This document shows positions 18,560-26,858 of a stretch of 64,000 nucleotides of DNA, one piece after another (within the stretch, counting starts at the first letter, position 1; each line of letters begins with the position of its first letter). The notes beneath the pieces are model-generated. The model did no database searches. It was not told where the DNA came from and worked only from the letters and a program-made list of their open reading frames with translations. Source of the stretch: Alicyclobacillus sp. SO9. Its GTDB lineage: Bacteria; Bacillota; Bacilli; Alicyclobacillales; Alicyclobacillaceae. A program made the position numbers and the translations under genes. The DNA lies in contig NZ_CP066339.1 in assembly GCF_016406125.1 (NCBI RefSeq), positions 3,410,001 to 3,474,000 on the forward strand, read 5' to 3'.

Positions 18560-19537
18560 CTAATGCTTATTGAGAATATCCGAAACCCTGTCCCAAGCTG
18601 GCGACAAGCCGTTCAAACCAACGCTGTCGCAGGCTGTCATTAGTGCCCCCATTACAGGAGAGAAAGTCGGAATGCGGAGGTCAGCGTTTGGAATGCTTTG
18701 TGTGACCACACTCTCCAATTTTGCCAACAAGTCTTTGTTCCGTCCGCTCTGCACTATCGATCCCGTTAGCACAACAGGCACGACCACCCCCGCCGGCCAC
18801 CCGCCCAGCTTTCGAAAAACGGCGACGGCCGCGTTCCCCAACTCGAGACCCATATTTTGAAGAAGTGAGATGGACACAACGTCTCCCTGGTCAGCTGCGC
18901 TATGCACAATTTCCGCTAGACTGGCGGGAACCGTTTCCCACCCTTCATCAAGAGCCAATTGAATCAAGTCCATCATGTTGTCTTTCCCAAAGCTGAGTGG
19001 TAACAGTTCCGTAAGAAGGGATTTCTCCTCTCTGCCTTCAAAGGACCGAACAGCCGTATGAAACGCGCATCGGGCCAATGCTTCGCCGCCGGCACGGTCA
19101 CCAAGGAGATAGCCGAATCCGCCGACTTGAATCTCGTTGCCAAATGCATTTCGACCCACAGCATTCGTTCCTGTACCGCACACAATGCCGATTCCATTGC
19201 CTTGGTCTGTACCCAAACGCAGACTGCTCCAAGCGTCGCTTGTCAGCCCCCAACGGGCGAATCCCAGATTCTGCAATGGATCTCTCAACAGGTCCATATC
19301 TTCCGGTCTGTCTGCGCCAGCCAGACTGTAGTGCACATATGTGACATCTCTCTCACTTTTACCGAGTTTCGCGAGAGCAGTCTGCAAAGCCAAGCCAACG
19401 TTAGTTACAGACTGTTGCACGCCGCAAACCTGATGATTGCCGCATCCAGCCGTTGCTTCCGACAAAATCGTGCAGCTGTCGTCACCAATTACAGCTTTGG
19501 TCTTGGTGCCCCCTCCATCTACCGCTCCGACTAACAT
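18560..19537 (-). CDS. BadF/BadG/BcrA/BcrD-type ATPase, probable GlcNAc/glucosamine kinase
   Basis: A 325-aa ASKHA-fold sugar kinase. The phosphate-1 motif is DGGGTKTKAV at the N-terminus, with VCGTGTNAVG (phosphate 2) and VLTGSIVQ (adenosine site) following. This family contains N-acetylglucosamine kinases and glucosamine kinases, and not the dehydratase activators, which carry FeS cysteines that are absent here. It is the first gene of an operon with GH4 and GH1. Together with the PIG-L deacetylase it suggests that the released amino sugar or glucose is phosphorylated. The substrate is inferred from context. Confidence 0.85.
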   Translation of the reverse strand: MLVGAVDGGGTKTKAVIGDDSCTILSEATAGCGNHQVCGVQQSVTNVGLALQTALAKLGKSERDVTYVHYSLAGADRPEDMDLLRDPLQNLGFARWGLTSDAWSSLRLGTDQGNGIGIVCGTGTNAVGRNAFGNEIQVGGFGYLLGDRAGGEALARCAFHTAVRSFEGREEKSLLTELLPLSFGKDNMMDLIQLALDEGWETVPASLAEIVHSAADQGDVVSISLLQNMGLELGNAAVAVFRKLGGWPAGVVVPVVLTGSIVQSGRNKDLLAKLESVVTQSIPNADLRIPTFSPVMGALMTACDSVGLNGLSPAWDRVSDILNKH

Positions 19538-19667
19538 GAAGTTGGCCTCCCCCGAATCCTTCCAAGCTTAAATCCTTCCAATCACCCTTCAATTTGCTTC
19601 CAGTATATCACGAGGCATGAAGAGGATTACACCAGGTTGAATATGTGTTTGAATACCTAAAAATTAC

Positions 19668-19702
19668 AAAACGCCGAGTTGCTCACACACACTCGGCGTT
19701 TA
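19668..19702 (-). terminator. Terminator after the 129-aa unknown gene
   Basis: Stem AAACGCCGAGT / ACTCGGCGTTT with an 11-nt loop, followed on the minus strand by TTTTGTAATTTTT. It separates the gene at 19738 from the kinase operon. Confidence 0.85.
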
Positions 19703-19737
19703 CCCGTTACTCCTATACCCTGTTTTCCTGCGTACCG

Positions 19738-20127
19738 CTACACAATCTCGACAAAACGTCCGCTCCGTACCTCAAACCCCTTTTCAGAGAACCATTTTTT
19801 AAGTTCTTCTATACGCCGGTTCCCCTTTTCAAGAACTTGTGTGTCGGTAATGTGAGGCTCAGTGTTCGTAGAGGTGTCTACCTCCTCTGTGTATTCATAA
19901 ATCGTGTGTTCAAAATCACTCTGAGCAGTGACAAACAAGGTTAGGGTGACATAGTACACAAATGACAATTCCGTCGCTTGAACCGAATCAAATACATCTA
20001 TCCGTACCGACGAAATTTCGGATCGCAACATGTCATCCAGAAAATACTCTAAGCAAGAGAATTCAACCTTGTTCCTTGTTCGCACCGCTCTCACATAGCG
20101 TTCCTTGTTAGAATGAATTTCCATCAT
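19738..20127 (-). CDS. Hypothetical protein, 129 aa
   Basis: I do not recognise this protein. It is a soluble, acidic alpha/beta sequence with an aromatic central strand (ATELSFVYYVTLTLFVT) and a charged C-terminal helix (GNRRIEELKKWFSEKGFEVRSG). The start at 20127 is supported by AGGAGGG six bases upstream; the longer frame reads through that RBS. It is monocistronic with its own terminator. The upstream region is filled with tandem repeats. Confidence 0.75.
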   Translation of the reverse strand: MMEIHSNKERYVRAVRTRNKVEFSCLEYFLDDMLRSEISSVRIDVFDSVQATELSFVYYVTLTLFVTAQSDFEHTIYEYTEEVDTSTNTEPHITDTQVLEKGNRRIEELKKWFSEKGFEVRSGRFVEIV

Positions 20128-20239
20128 GGCGACCCCTCCTGGTCCGCTTCGGTGCATGACACTTTGAATCTCAGCCCCATTATCAGACGGCCCATGAGGG
20201 AGCTGTGGTTCACCGAAAGAGTCAACGCGAAATTTCTGA

Positions 20240-20280
20240 GCTCGCTTCCGTGCTCGCTTCCGTGCTCGCTTCCGTGCTCG
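20240..20280. repeat. 12-bp tandem repeat
   Basis: 3.4 copies of GCTCGCTTCCGT in the gap between fixX and the 129-aa gene. No gene overlaps it. Confidence 0.9.
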
Positions 20281-20380
20281 TACGGTCCGTTCCGAACTTC
20301 CTTACCCCAATTTACTTTTTTACTCTAGTTCATTTACTCTAGTTCAACTCTAGTCACTTACTCCAGTTCATTTACACTGT

Positions 20381-20458
20381 CTTGATTGCGAAAGCTTGAT
20401 TGCGAAAGCTTGACTGCGAAAGCTCGACTGCGAAAGCTCGACTGCGAAAGCTCGACTG
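20381..20458. repeat. 14-bp tandem repeat downstream of fixX
   Basis: 5.6 copies of CTTGATTGCGAAAG, drifting to CTCGACTGCGAAAG, ending five bases from the fixX stop codon. A further degenerate 14-bp repeat (TTTACTCTAGTTCA) lies at about 20319-20375. The 335-bp gap 20128-20462 consists mostly of these arrays; no gene or clear terminator is seen. Confidence 0.9.
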
Positions 20459-20462
20459 ACGC

Positions 20463-20747
20463 TTACCCGAACTTGTAGGTAATCCCGTAGCCGCCTTTTG
20501 GATACACCCACTCAATGTTACCTGCAGAACAACCAATACGGCATGTTCCGCATTCAATGCAGTTTTCAAATGCCACACTTGTCATACTCTCGTCGTCATG
20601 CCACAAGTAGACATCTGCAGGGCAGAAATAGTTGCAGTCCTTCGTTTCACAGTTTGCACAGACATCCTGGTTGCGTATCACCAAATGGGATTTTTCATCC
20701 GCCTTGTAACGAATCGCGAATAAACGTTCTTCAATTGACTGGCTCAT
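20463..20747 (-). CDS. fixX: Ferredoxin-like protein FixX
   Basis: A 94-aa electron carrier. Two cysteine quartets are visible, C30-x2-C33-x4-C38-x3-C42 and C63-x2-C66-x2-C69-x3-C73; the second is a standard 4Fe-4S motif (CIECGTCRIGC). FixX is the ferredoxin-like partner of FixC. I start at the ATG at 20747, which overlaps the fixC stop as ATGA, showing translational coupling. It is the last gene of the etfB-etfA-fixC-fixX operon. Confidence 0.93.
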   Translation of the reverse strand: MSQSIEERLFAIRYKADEKSHLVIRNQDVCANCETKDCNYFCPADVYLWHDDESMTSVAFENCIECGTCRIGCSAGNIEWVYPKGGYGITYKFG

Positions 20748-22045
20748 CCGTTCATCGCCCTCCATCCTTTCATGGCCAAGCGCATGAGTTCCATGTTTCC
20801 TCCTGTGGCTTGACGCACTTGCTTAAACACTGCCTTTTGCTTTTCTTTCTTAGGTACTCCATCCGACAGGAAGAAATCATACAGTGCGTTGTTGATAGAT
20901 TGCGGAAGTTCGCCAAACATCATATCTGCCTTGTCGTCGCTCAGCAGTCCATGTACACCCTTGTATTTCTTCAAGTCCTTGTGAATGATGGACTCACGAA
21001 CAGCCCTGGTGTATTCAGACAGAGTGTGCAGAGTGAAGTCTCCGCGTTGGTGCGCAAGAACCGCGGTGTCACCCGCCATCTTTCCGGATGTCATTGCCAA
21101 GTTGGTACCCTCGCGGTGTACCGCATTGACCATCTGACCGGCGTCGCCGACAATCATCCAACCGTCTCCTGCCACTTTGGGCATCGAGTTAAAGCCGCCT
21201 TCTGGAATTAAGTGGCCCGAGTATTCCTTTGCTTCTCCACCTTGAATAAGACGGCGAATCATAGGATGCTGTTTGATACCATCAAGTACTTCATAAGGCT
21301 TAATATGTTTCTTTTTCAAATCATTAACCATAACGCCGACACCCAAGGACAGCGTTTCATTGTTGGTGTACAAAAATCCAAGTCCGGCCATACCGTGGGT
21401 TTCACCGATTAACTCAATGGTTACACCCTCGCCTTTTTCCAAGTTGAACCTGTCTTCGATAGTCTGCCGAGGCAGAGCAATGACCTCTTTCACGGCAAGA
21501 GACACCTCGTCAGGCTGCCATTCTCTATGTGCGAGCAGGGATTTTGCCAACAAAGAATTGACCCCGTCTGCCAAAACAACAATGTTCGCGTACAAATCCC
21601 CGTCATCCCTGTCTGTGCGAACACCGACAACCTTGCCTTCTTCCCTCAACAATTCAGTTACAACAGTCTCATAGACCGGGACTGCTCCAGCCTTCACTGC
21701 CTTTCCAGCCAACCACGCATCGAATTTAACCCGCAGTCCGGTCCAACAGTTGGGTTCTTTGTACTGTTCATTGCGGTAGCCCATCTTGGCTACACTGTCT
21801 TTGCCCAAAAGCCACATATTCTGTTCAATAACGGCTCGCTCCAAAGGTGCTTCCTTCCAAAACTCAGGGATAATCTCATCCAGCGGTTTGCGGTACAACA
21901 CACCGCCAAAAATGTTCTTGGCGCCAGGGAATTCTCCCCGTTCTATTAATGCCACCTTCAACCCCTGAGTGGCCATGGTATAGGCTGCGATGCTTCCAGC
22001 CGGACCTGCGCCAACAATTACTGCGTCAAATCTTTCCTCTGCCAT
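20744..22045 (-). CDS. fixC: FixC, electron-transfer-flavoprotein:quinone oxidoreductase type FAD protein
   Basis: A 433-aa FAD-dependent membrane-associated oxidoreductase. The N-terminal dinucleotide-binding motif is VGAGPAGSIAAY. The GGR/ETF-QO fold is seen in GDAGQMVNAVHREGTNLAM, and the central quinone-site region is present. It receives electrons from EtfAB and passes them to quinone, and with FixX may feed ferredoxin-dependent reactions. The start ATG has GAGGTGG seven bases upstream. No nif genes are in the window. Confidence 0.93.
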   Translation of the reverse strand: MAEERFDAVIVGAGPAGSIAAYTMATQGLKVALIERGEFPGAKNIFGGVLYRKPLDEIIPEFWKEAPLERAVIEQNMWLLGKDSVAKMGYRNEQYKEPNCWTGLRVKFDAWLAGKAVKAGAVPVYETVVTELLREEGKVVGVRTDRDDGDLYANIVVLADGVNSLLAKSLLAHREWQPDEVSLAVKEVIALPRQTIEDRFNLEKGEGVTIELIGETHGMAGLGFLYTNNETLSLGVGVMVNDLKKKHIKPYEVLDGIKQHPMIRRLIQGGEAKEYSGHLIPEGGFNSMPKVAGDGWMIVGDAGQMVNAVHREGTNLAMTSGKMAGDTAVLAHQRGDFTLHTLSEYTRAVRESIIHKDLKKYKGVHGLLSDDKADMMFGELPQSINNALYDFFLSDGVPKKEKQKAVFKQVRQATGGNMELMRLAMKGWRAMNG

Positions 22046-22075
22046 TGTCAACCCACCTCTTTTGGCCTTGCATGT

Positions 22076-23152
22076 TTAGACCGGATTTGCTACCTGTTTT
22101 TGCTTGCGTTCCATCCAAGCAGCCTTTAAGGCAGGTATAACATCCATCCAATCGCCTACAATTCCATAGTTTGCGATTTTGAAAATGGGTGCCTCCGGGT
22201 CCTTATTAATAGCAATGATATAGTCTGAGTTCTGCATCCCGACCACATGCTGCACCGCTCCCGATATTCCTACCGCAATATAGAGTTTGGGACGCACCGT
22301 CGATCCCGTTTGCCCCACCTGATAAGCGTGATCGATCCAACCGGCATCCGTCGCTGCTCGCGTTGCTGCCACAGTACCGCCCAATTCCTTTGCCATGTCT
22401 GAAAGCACGTCAAAACCCTGCGGCCCGCCAATACCTCTGCCGCCAGCAACAATCACCTGAGCGTCTTCCAAATCAACTCTGTCTGTCGCTTCAATGAACT
22501 CAAGAACTTCTGTGTCAATGGACTCAGGTTTCAAGACTGGCTGAACCGGAATAATCTCGCCCTTGTGGTCTTTATCAAACGGCAGAGCTTCAAAGGTACC
22601 GGATCGAACTGTTGCCATCTGCGGCTTGAATTGCTTGCACAGAATGGTGGCCATCATCTTTTCCGAGAACGCTGGCCGGCTTGCGTGCAACAACCGCTCC
22701 TCGTCGACGTCAAGCATCGTTGAGTCAGCCGTCAGCCCTGTGGGCAGGTGAGTGGCAATCGCCCCTGCCAGGTCGCGACCCGTGTACGTTGCACCGTAGA
22801 GTACAATCTCCGGTTTGTATTCACGAATGACATTCAGACAAATACGACTGTACGGTCTTGTGCGATAGTTTTTTAATTCCGGCGAATCACACAGATACGC
22901 GATGTCCGCACCATAGCCAATGGCTTCTTCGGCAATGTGTCTCACATTGTGACCGATGACCAGAGCCATCAACGGGGCATCGAGTTTCTCTGCCATGCGT
23001 TTGGACTCTCCCAGCAATTGCCACGAAACACTCTTAGCTGTTCCGTCTCTCTGCTCCACCACAACCATAATGCCGCGGTATTTTGACCAGTCGATGTCGC
23101 CTTCCGGCTGTAATCCAATCATTTTTTTCTTACGCTTTTTGGTTTCTGCCAC
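22076..23152 (-). CDS. fixB: Electron transfer flavoprotein alpha subunit (FixB)
   Basis: A 358-aa FAD-binding subunit. The C-terminal FAD domain carries VVAGGRGIGGPQGFDVL, RAATDAGWIDHAYQVGQTG, VAVGISGAVQHVVGM and IIAINKDPEAPIF, all diagnostic of EtfA. The N-terminus has a lysine-rich extension (KKRKKK) before the ETF fold. Start GTG at 23152, three bases after the etfB stop, with GGAAG upstream. It pairs with the downstream FixC and the upstream EtfB. Confidence 0.95.
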   Translation of the reverse strand: MAETKKRKKKMIGLQPEGDIDWSKYRGIMVVVEQRDGTAKSVSWQLLGESKRMAEKLDAPLMALVIGHNVRHIAEEAIGYGADIAYLCDSPELKNYRTRPYSRICLNVIREYKPEIVLYGATYTGRDLAGAIATHLPTGLTADSTMLDVDEERLLHASRPAFSEKMMATILCKQFKPQMATVRSGTFEALPFDKDHKGEIIPVQPVLKPESIDTEVLEFIEATDRVDLEDAQVIVAGGRGIGGPQGFDVLSDMAKELGGTVAATRAATDAGWIDHAYQVGQTGSTVRPKLYIAVGISGAVQHVVGMQNSDYIIAINKDPEAPIFKIANYGIVGDWMDVIPALKAAWMERKQKQVANPV

Positions 23153-23155
23153 TTT

Positions 23156-23995
23156 CTACACTTCCAATCCCCAACCGAGTTTTGTCGGCAGTTCTGTCTC
23201 ATACAGACGGTCCAGCAGTGTTTCGACAGCTGCCTGGGAAGTTTCTGCCTCAATCATTTCCGTCTCCACCTGTTTCGTCTCAGGAACCCACGTTTTTCCA
23301 ACGATGGTAGGAGAACCGCTCAGTCCAATTTTTGTACGGTCGAGATCTTCGAAGTCATTTGTCGTCCAGACAATTGGAGAGTAGCGAACACCTTTTAAAA
23401 TTCCAGGAAGACTTGACCGACGCGGTTTGTTCAACTCAGCTAAAGCCGTGATGAGAACTGGCATTTTAGCCTTGACACGTTCTACCCCGTCTTCCAAGTG
23501 TCGATGAACGACAATCTCCTTGGTTTTCGGATCTGCACTCTCCACTTTTTGCACATAGGTCAGTTGGTCCCAATCAAGACGGCAGGCGATTCCAGGCCCA
23601 ACTTGACCGGTATCTCCATCAAGCGTCTGCTTTCCGGCAAAAATTAAATCTACAGGGCCCCACTCGTCTTCGGCTTTCTGTATTGCCATGGCAAGCACAT
23701 ACGACGTTGCCAGCGTATCCGCGCCAGCAAATGCTCTGTCACTGACCAGAACACCTTCGTCTGCCCCCATCGAAACACACTGCTGAAGTGCCTTGTCCGC
23801 GGAAGGCGGGCCCATGCTTATGACAGTAACGCGTGCTCCCAATTCTTCCTTCAGTCGCAGAGCTTCCTCCAAGCCATGCAAATCATAGTAATTTACAATT
23901 GCTGGGACTCCTTGCCGTATCAGGGTATTTGTATTGGGATCAATTCGTATTTCGCGGCTGTCAGGAACCTGCTTAATACAAACGACAATATGCAC
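23156..23995 (-). CDS. fixA: Electron transfer flavoprotein beta subunit (FixA)
   Basis: A 279-aa EtfB/FixA protein (VCIKQVPDSREIRIDPNTNT; GKQTLDGDTGQVGPGIA). In FixABCX complexes of other bacteria this subunit carries the flavin that bifurcates NADH electrons between quinone and ferredoxin. The GTG start at 23995 has GGGGTGA upstream. It is the first gene of the operon and about 400 bp of regulatory sequence precede it. Confidence 0.94.
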   Translation of the reverse strand: MHIVVCIKQVPDSREIRIDPNTNTLIRQGVPAIVNYYDLHGLEEALRLKEELGARVTVISMGPPSADKALQQCVSMGADEGVLVSDRAFAGADTLATSYVLAMAIQKAEDEWGPVDLIFAGKQTLDGDTGQVGPGIACRLDWDQLTYVQKVESADPKTKEIVVHRHLEDGVERVKAKMPVLITALAELNKPRRSSLPGILKGVRYSPIVWTTNDFEDLDRTKIGLSGSPTIVGKTWVPETKQVETEMIEAETSQAAVETLLDRLYETELPTKLGWGLEV

Positions 23996-24367
23996 TCGGT
24001 CTCACCCCTTCAGTTCAATAGTGAAATGTAAAAATTCTATGACTCGTTACAGACTCACTGTACATCCCTTGCTAACCTATCGGCAGAGCATGACATACTG
24101 TATTTTTTTATAATTCGAACTAGTCCGTATGTACTATCTCTGTACAGTTTGAGCTAGTCCAATTTTTCCCTGCGTGCAAAAAATATAAGGTCCTCCACTC
24201 CCTTCCGGCACTCTGATTGGTGAACAGAATTTAGGTGTTTCAGCTTTCCTTGCCCACTTCAACCAAAACAGATGCTGATAATAGGATTGAACGGGGGAAT
24301 GGTGCGGCAGACGGAGTGGAACACTGGAGTGGGGCACTAATGAGGTATGTTGAAGCTAAAGGGAAAT
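23996..24367. promoter_or_regulatory. fixABCX upstream region with repeated CTAGTTC-type motif
   Basis: A 372-bp intergenic region without a credible gene. On the plus strand two direct copies GAACTAGTCC (24117-24126) and GAGCTAGTCC (24151-24160) lie 34 bp apart, near an A/T-rich stretch (TTATAATTCGAAC on the plus strand) that could hold the fix promoter. A third copy is upstream of the cysteine-rich/HTH operon (25259-25268). No clear consensus sigma-A promoter is visible, which would fit an activator-dependent promoter. Confidence 0.4.
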
Positions 24368-24391
24368 GGACCCGCCGAAACCAGCGGGTCC
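24368..24391 (-). terminator. Hairpin at the end of the Cys/HTH gene
   Basis: A perfect 8-bp stem GGACCCGC / GCGGGTCC with an 8-nt loop touches the stop codon at 24391. The following T-content on the minus strand is modest (ATTTCCCTTT), so it is a moderate terminator. Confidence 0.55.
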
Positions 24392-24834
24392 TACAGGCTT
24401 CGGAGAAACGTGTTAATGCGTCTGCGACGCCTGCTCCGACGCCGTTCTTTTAAACCTTCGAGTCCATACTTTTCATAACGGTGCTTATAGTCGTAAAACT
24501 GTCTTCGTGAAATGCCGTGTTCACGGCACGCTTCGCTTACATTGCCCAAAATTTCTGCCAATTCGAGAATGGAAAGCCGTTCATAGGCTACCAATTCTTC
24601 TCGGGTTACGTCATCTCGACTTCTTCGACAAGCCACAATAGGTACCTTTCGGTCCATGTCGAGTACCTCAAGAAACTTGCAGTAGAAGCAAAACTCCATA
24701 TCCACATACCCGCGTACGGGGCACTCAACATGCCCCTTATACGCACGATGAACCTGCAAGGGATGCTTACGCCGTTTTTCCCGCAGCGGTTCGCGCAAGT
24801 CTTCATCAGTATCAGACAATGCCATCACCTGCAT
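24391..24834 (-). CDS. Cys4 domain plus helix-turn-helix protein, putative regulator
   Basis: A 147-aa protein in two parts. The N-terminal half has four cysteines spaced C38-x10-C49-x2-C52-x16-C69, suited to a Zn or FeS site. The C-terminal half is a helix-turn-helix (LSILELAEILGNVSEACREHGISRRQFYDYKHRYEKYG) similar to the HTH of IS481/leucine-zipper-type transposase regulators, ending in an Arg-rich tail. There is no transposase catalytic domain or inverted repeat, so I read it as a DNA-binding regulator and not an IS remnant. The start ATG at 24834 has AGGTG six bases upstream. It overlaps the preceding small gene and points towards fixABCX, which it may control. I do not know a named homologue. 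Confidence 0.7.
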   Translation of the reverse strand: MQVMALSDTDEDLREPLREKRRKHPLQVHRAYKGHVECPVRGYVDMEFCFYCKFLEVLDMDRKVPIVACRRSRDDVTREELVAYERLSILELAEILGNVSEACREHGISRRQFYDYKHRYEKYGLEGLKERRRSRRRRRINTFLRSL

Positions 24835-25045
24835 CGTTTTCACCTACCGTCGTGCTCACCATGGCATCCACATCGAATTCACCAATGTCTGGTCCCTGCT
24901 TTGCGTGCGCGATAAACTCCCTGCGGAGCTTGTCGACGTTGCCTGAGCGCAAGCGAACCATTGGACAGTGTGGCATGGAGCAAATAATGGTGTTTTCGTA
25001 CCTTCTTCCCCAGACGCAATCAAGACCCTCTTGGCATAAGCTCAT
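24812..25045 (-). CDS. Small cysteine-containing protein, 77 aa
   Basis: A short soluble protein with four cysteines in its first third, C4-x5-C10-x11-C22-x4-C27 (ICSMPHCPMVRLR), then a basic helix and an acidic tail. GAGGTGA stands five bases before the ATG at 25045. Its 3' end overlaps the Cys4/HTH gene by 23 bases, so the two are translationally coupled. Not recognised; the cysteine set suggests metal or FeS binding. Together the pair could form a redox-sensing module. Confidence 0.65.
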   Translation of the reverse strand: MSLCQEGLDCVWGRRYENTIICSMPHCPMVRLRSGNVDKLRREFIAHAKQGPDIGEFDVDAMVSTTVGENDAGDGIV

Positions 25046-25444
25046 GGTGATCACCTCGGCATAGTTTGACTCTAGTGACGTCGCGCCACCGAATACGCTC
25101 GCCGCGCCGTCTGAGAGTTACAAAAATTCCTCAATCTTGTACAACCCGCGTACCTGCGCGGATTCGTGTAGGTAAGCTGTTTTCGTTTTCACGAATAGCG
25201 TAACTTTTGGCGACGGGAAAGTGCAGACCCAAAATTATCAATCAAGTTTAGTCCATTTGAACTAGTGAAATATACAAATAAGACCGCCTGAATCTGTGGA
25301 GTGTACGAATAGAGAAACCAGACGCTTGCTTTACAGTCACATTTTTGACACACTTTAGACAGAGGTTAAAACGGTGCCGCGAAAACACTTCGTCCTGCGG
25401 CATTTTGAAAGTAACTTGTTACCGGCGCATAAGGGGGGGTTCCA
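25046..25444. promoter_or_regulatory. Divergent regulatory region, Cys/HTH operon versus membrane protein
   Basis: A 399-bp gap without a gene. It holds the third CTAGTTC motif (GAACTAGTGA, 25259-25268) next to a plausible minus-strand promoter (TTCAAA, 16 bp, GATAAT). It also has a stem ATTCGTG/CACGAAT enclosing TTCGT/ACGAA near 25150-25195, and the element AGTCACATTTTTGACAC (25335-25351), which also occurs in the oxidase operon promoter region at 34266 and 34416. Confidence 0.4.
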
Positions 25445-26509
25445 TTGACTTCGAGTCAAACGCAAGCCGTTCTGCACAACTACTACGGAACGCTCTTAGA
25501 TATTGTATTAATTGTCGCATTTCTCGTCGCATTAAAGCTTGCGATGGTATATTTTATGGCCATTATGTCCAGATGGGTTGACGAAAATGCAGCCAGCAGT
25601 GCAGCGCAGGCCAAGGCAGCAAAAGCGGCCCGTGTCAAAGAGCCTTTGAGTCGCACAATTCTCTGGTATGGTCTTGGAGTTGCTTGGCTCGTCAACGGCA
25701 TCTTGCAGATGCGAGCAAATATCGTCATCGCATCCAAGTCATCACTGTTACATCAGCCTGCGTTTTATGCTCAGCCGCCCTGGGTCCATCACTTACTCCA
25801 GATGACTATCGATGCGTTTGCGGCACACCCCATTCGCAACAACATTTGGTCAGTGTTTATCCAGTTAATCATTGGGTCTGCAATCCTCGTCGGAAAAGAT
25901 AAAATCTGGGGAAAGGGCGGTCTCTGGCTGTCGATATTGTGGTCCGTCTTTATTTGGGCCTTTGGCGAGGGCTTCGGCAGATTGTTTTCCGGCTCTCCGT
26001 CATACTTACACGGAAGTCCCGGCGCTGCTGTGTTCTTTGTCTTCGCAGCCGTGATTTTGCTCTTTTCCCCTGATGGTTGGGAAGGACGACTTCCGGCCGT
26101 CAATCGAAGAATGATCCTCGCCTACTGGTTCATCGGCGGACTGTGGCAACTGGTTCCCGTGGCCGGGCACTGGACAAAGCCTGCCATTGCAGGTCTGCTT
26201 CAATACTCGCTTCACGGACCGCGCACACACGCTCTGGATCCTTCCACACTGTTCTGGTCTCAGCAACTTGCCGGGTCAGGCGTCATTTGGAATGCAGTGT
26301 TTGCGTTCGTTCCGATACTTTTGGCGGTAATTGGATGGAAACGGAGGACAACTTGGCTGGGTGTAGTACTCACACTGTGGACATTATTCGTCTGGTGGAT
26401 TGGACAGTCGTTGTCAGCACCAGAACAAACCGGCATTGATCTCAACGCCGGCATCGCTCTGGCTTTGGTTACGGTTTCGTCGTGGCTGTGGACTGCTTCT
26501 CGTCGCTGA
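25445..26509 (+). CDS. Hypothetical polytopic membrane protein, 354 aa
   Basis: Not recognised. There are eight or nine predicted helices, a short N-terminal helix followed by a charged Ala-rich loop (ENAASSAAQAKAAKAARVKE), and conserved-looking aromatic/glycine segments in the membrane (FIWAFGEGFGRLFSGSPSYLHGSPGAAVFF; STLFWSQQLAGSGVIWNAVFAF). TTG start with a strong GGGGGGG upstream. It overlaps the convergent 112-aa gene by 41 bp. The location beside heme A and oxidase genes hints at a respiratory role, but nothing in the sequence proves it. Confidence 0.7.
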   Translation: MTSSQTQAVLHNYYGTLLDIVLIVAFLVALKLAMVYFMAIMSRWVDENAASSAAQAKAAKAARVKEPLSRTILWYGLGVAWLVNGILQMRANIVIASKSSLLHQPAFYAQPPWVHHLLQMTIDAFAAHPIRNNIWSVFIQLIIGSAILVGKDKIWGKGGLWLSILWSVFIWAFGEGFGRLFSGSPSYLHGSPGAAVFFVFAAVILLFSPDGWEGRLPAVNRRMILAYWFIGGLWQLVPVAGHWTKPAIAGLLQYSLHGPRTHALDPSTLFWSQQLAGSGVIWNAVFAFVPILLAVIGWKRRTTWLGVVLTLWTLFVWWIGQSLSAPEQTGIDLNAGIALALVTVSSWLWTASRR

Positions 26510-26807
26510 TGCGGCGAGTTGCAATCAATCCCAGGATTCCTGAAACAAACAGGAAACTACCGGAAAGCTCCCATAGAATTAAAGCAAAGACCGCTCCGAC
26601 CACAGCCGCTAAAAAAACAATCCACACGCCGATGCGCAGCGACAGGGAAATCAGCAGAACCCCGATGAGAGCCAATACAGCTGTGCCAAGGGTTCCGAGA
26701 GCCGACCCATAAATTTTTGTTCCATGAAATCCCGTGTGTTGGATCCAGGCCGTTACCGCTGCGAAGCCAACACCGATAAGCCCCACAATAATTGAAGCTA
26801 CCCTCAC
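26469..26807 (-). CDS. Small membrane protein, 112 aa
   Basis: Four predicted helices with no recognised motif; the general look is of DUF4064-type small membrane proteins. The GTG start has a perfect AAAGGAGG upstream. It lies 51 bp after ctaA and is probably the last gene of the oxidase operon. Its 3' end overlaps the convergent membrane protein gene. Confidence 0.7.
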   Translation of the reverse strand: MRVASIIVGLIGVGFAAVTAWIQHTGFHGTKIYGSALGTLGTAVLALIGVLLISLSLRIGVWIVFLAAVVGAVFALILWELSGSFLFVSGILGLIATRRISDEKQSTATTKP

Positions 26808-26858
26808 CCCAATTCCTCCTTTAGCTGTTCATGTTAGACACGTAGAAAATACGGATTG

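Noticed and set aside
20240-20458. CRISPR array
   Set aside because: Units are contiguous without unique spacers, and no cas genes are present.
24391-24834. Insertion-sequence remnant because of the transposase-like HTH
   Set aside because: No DDE domain, terminal inverted repeats or target duplication; the gene has its own RBS and a coupled partner.
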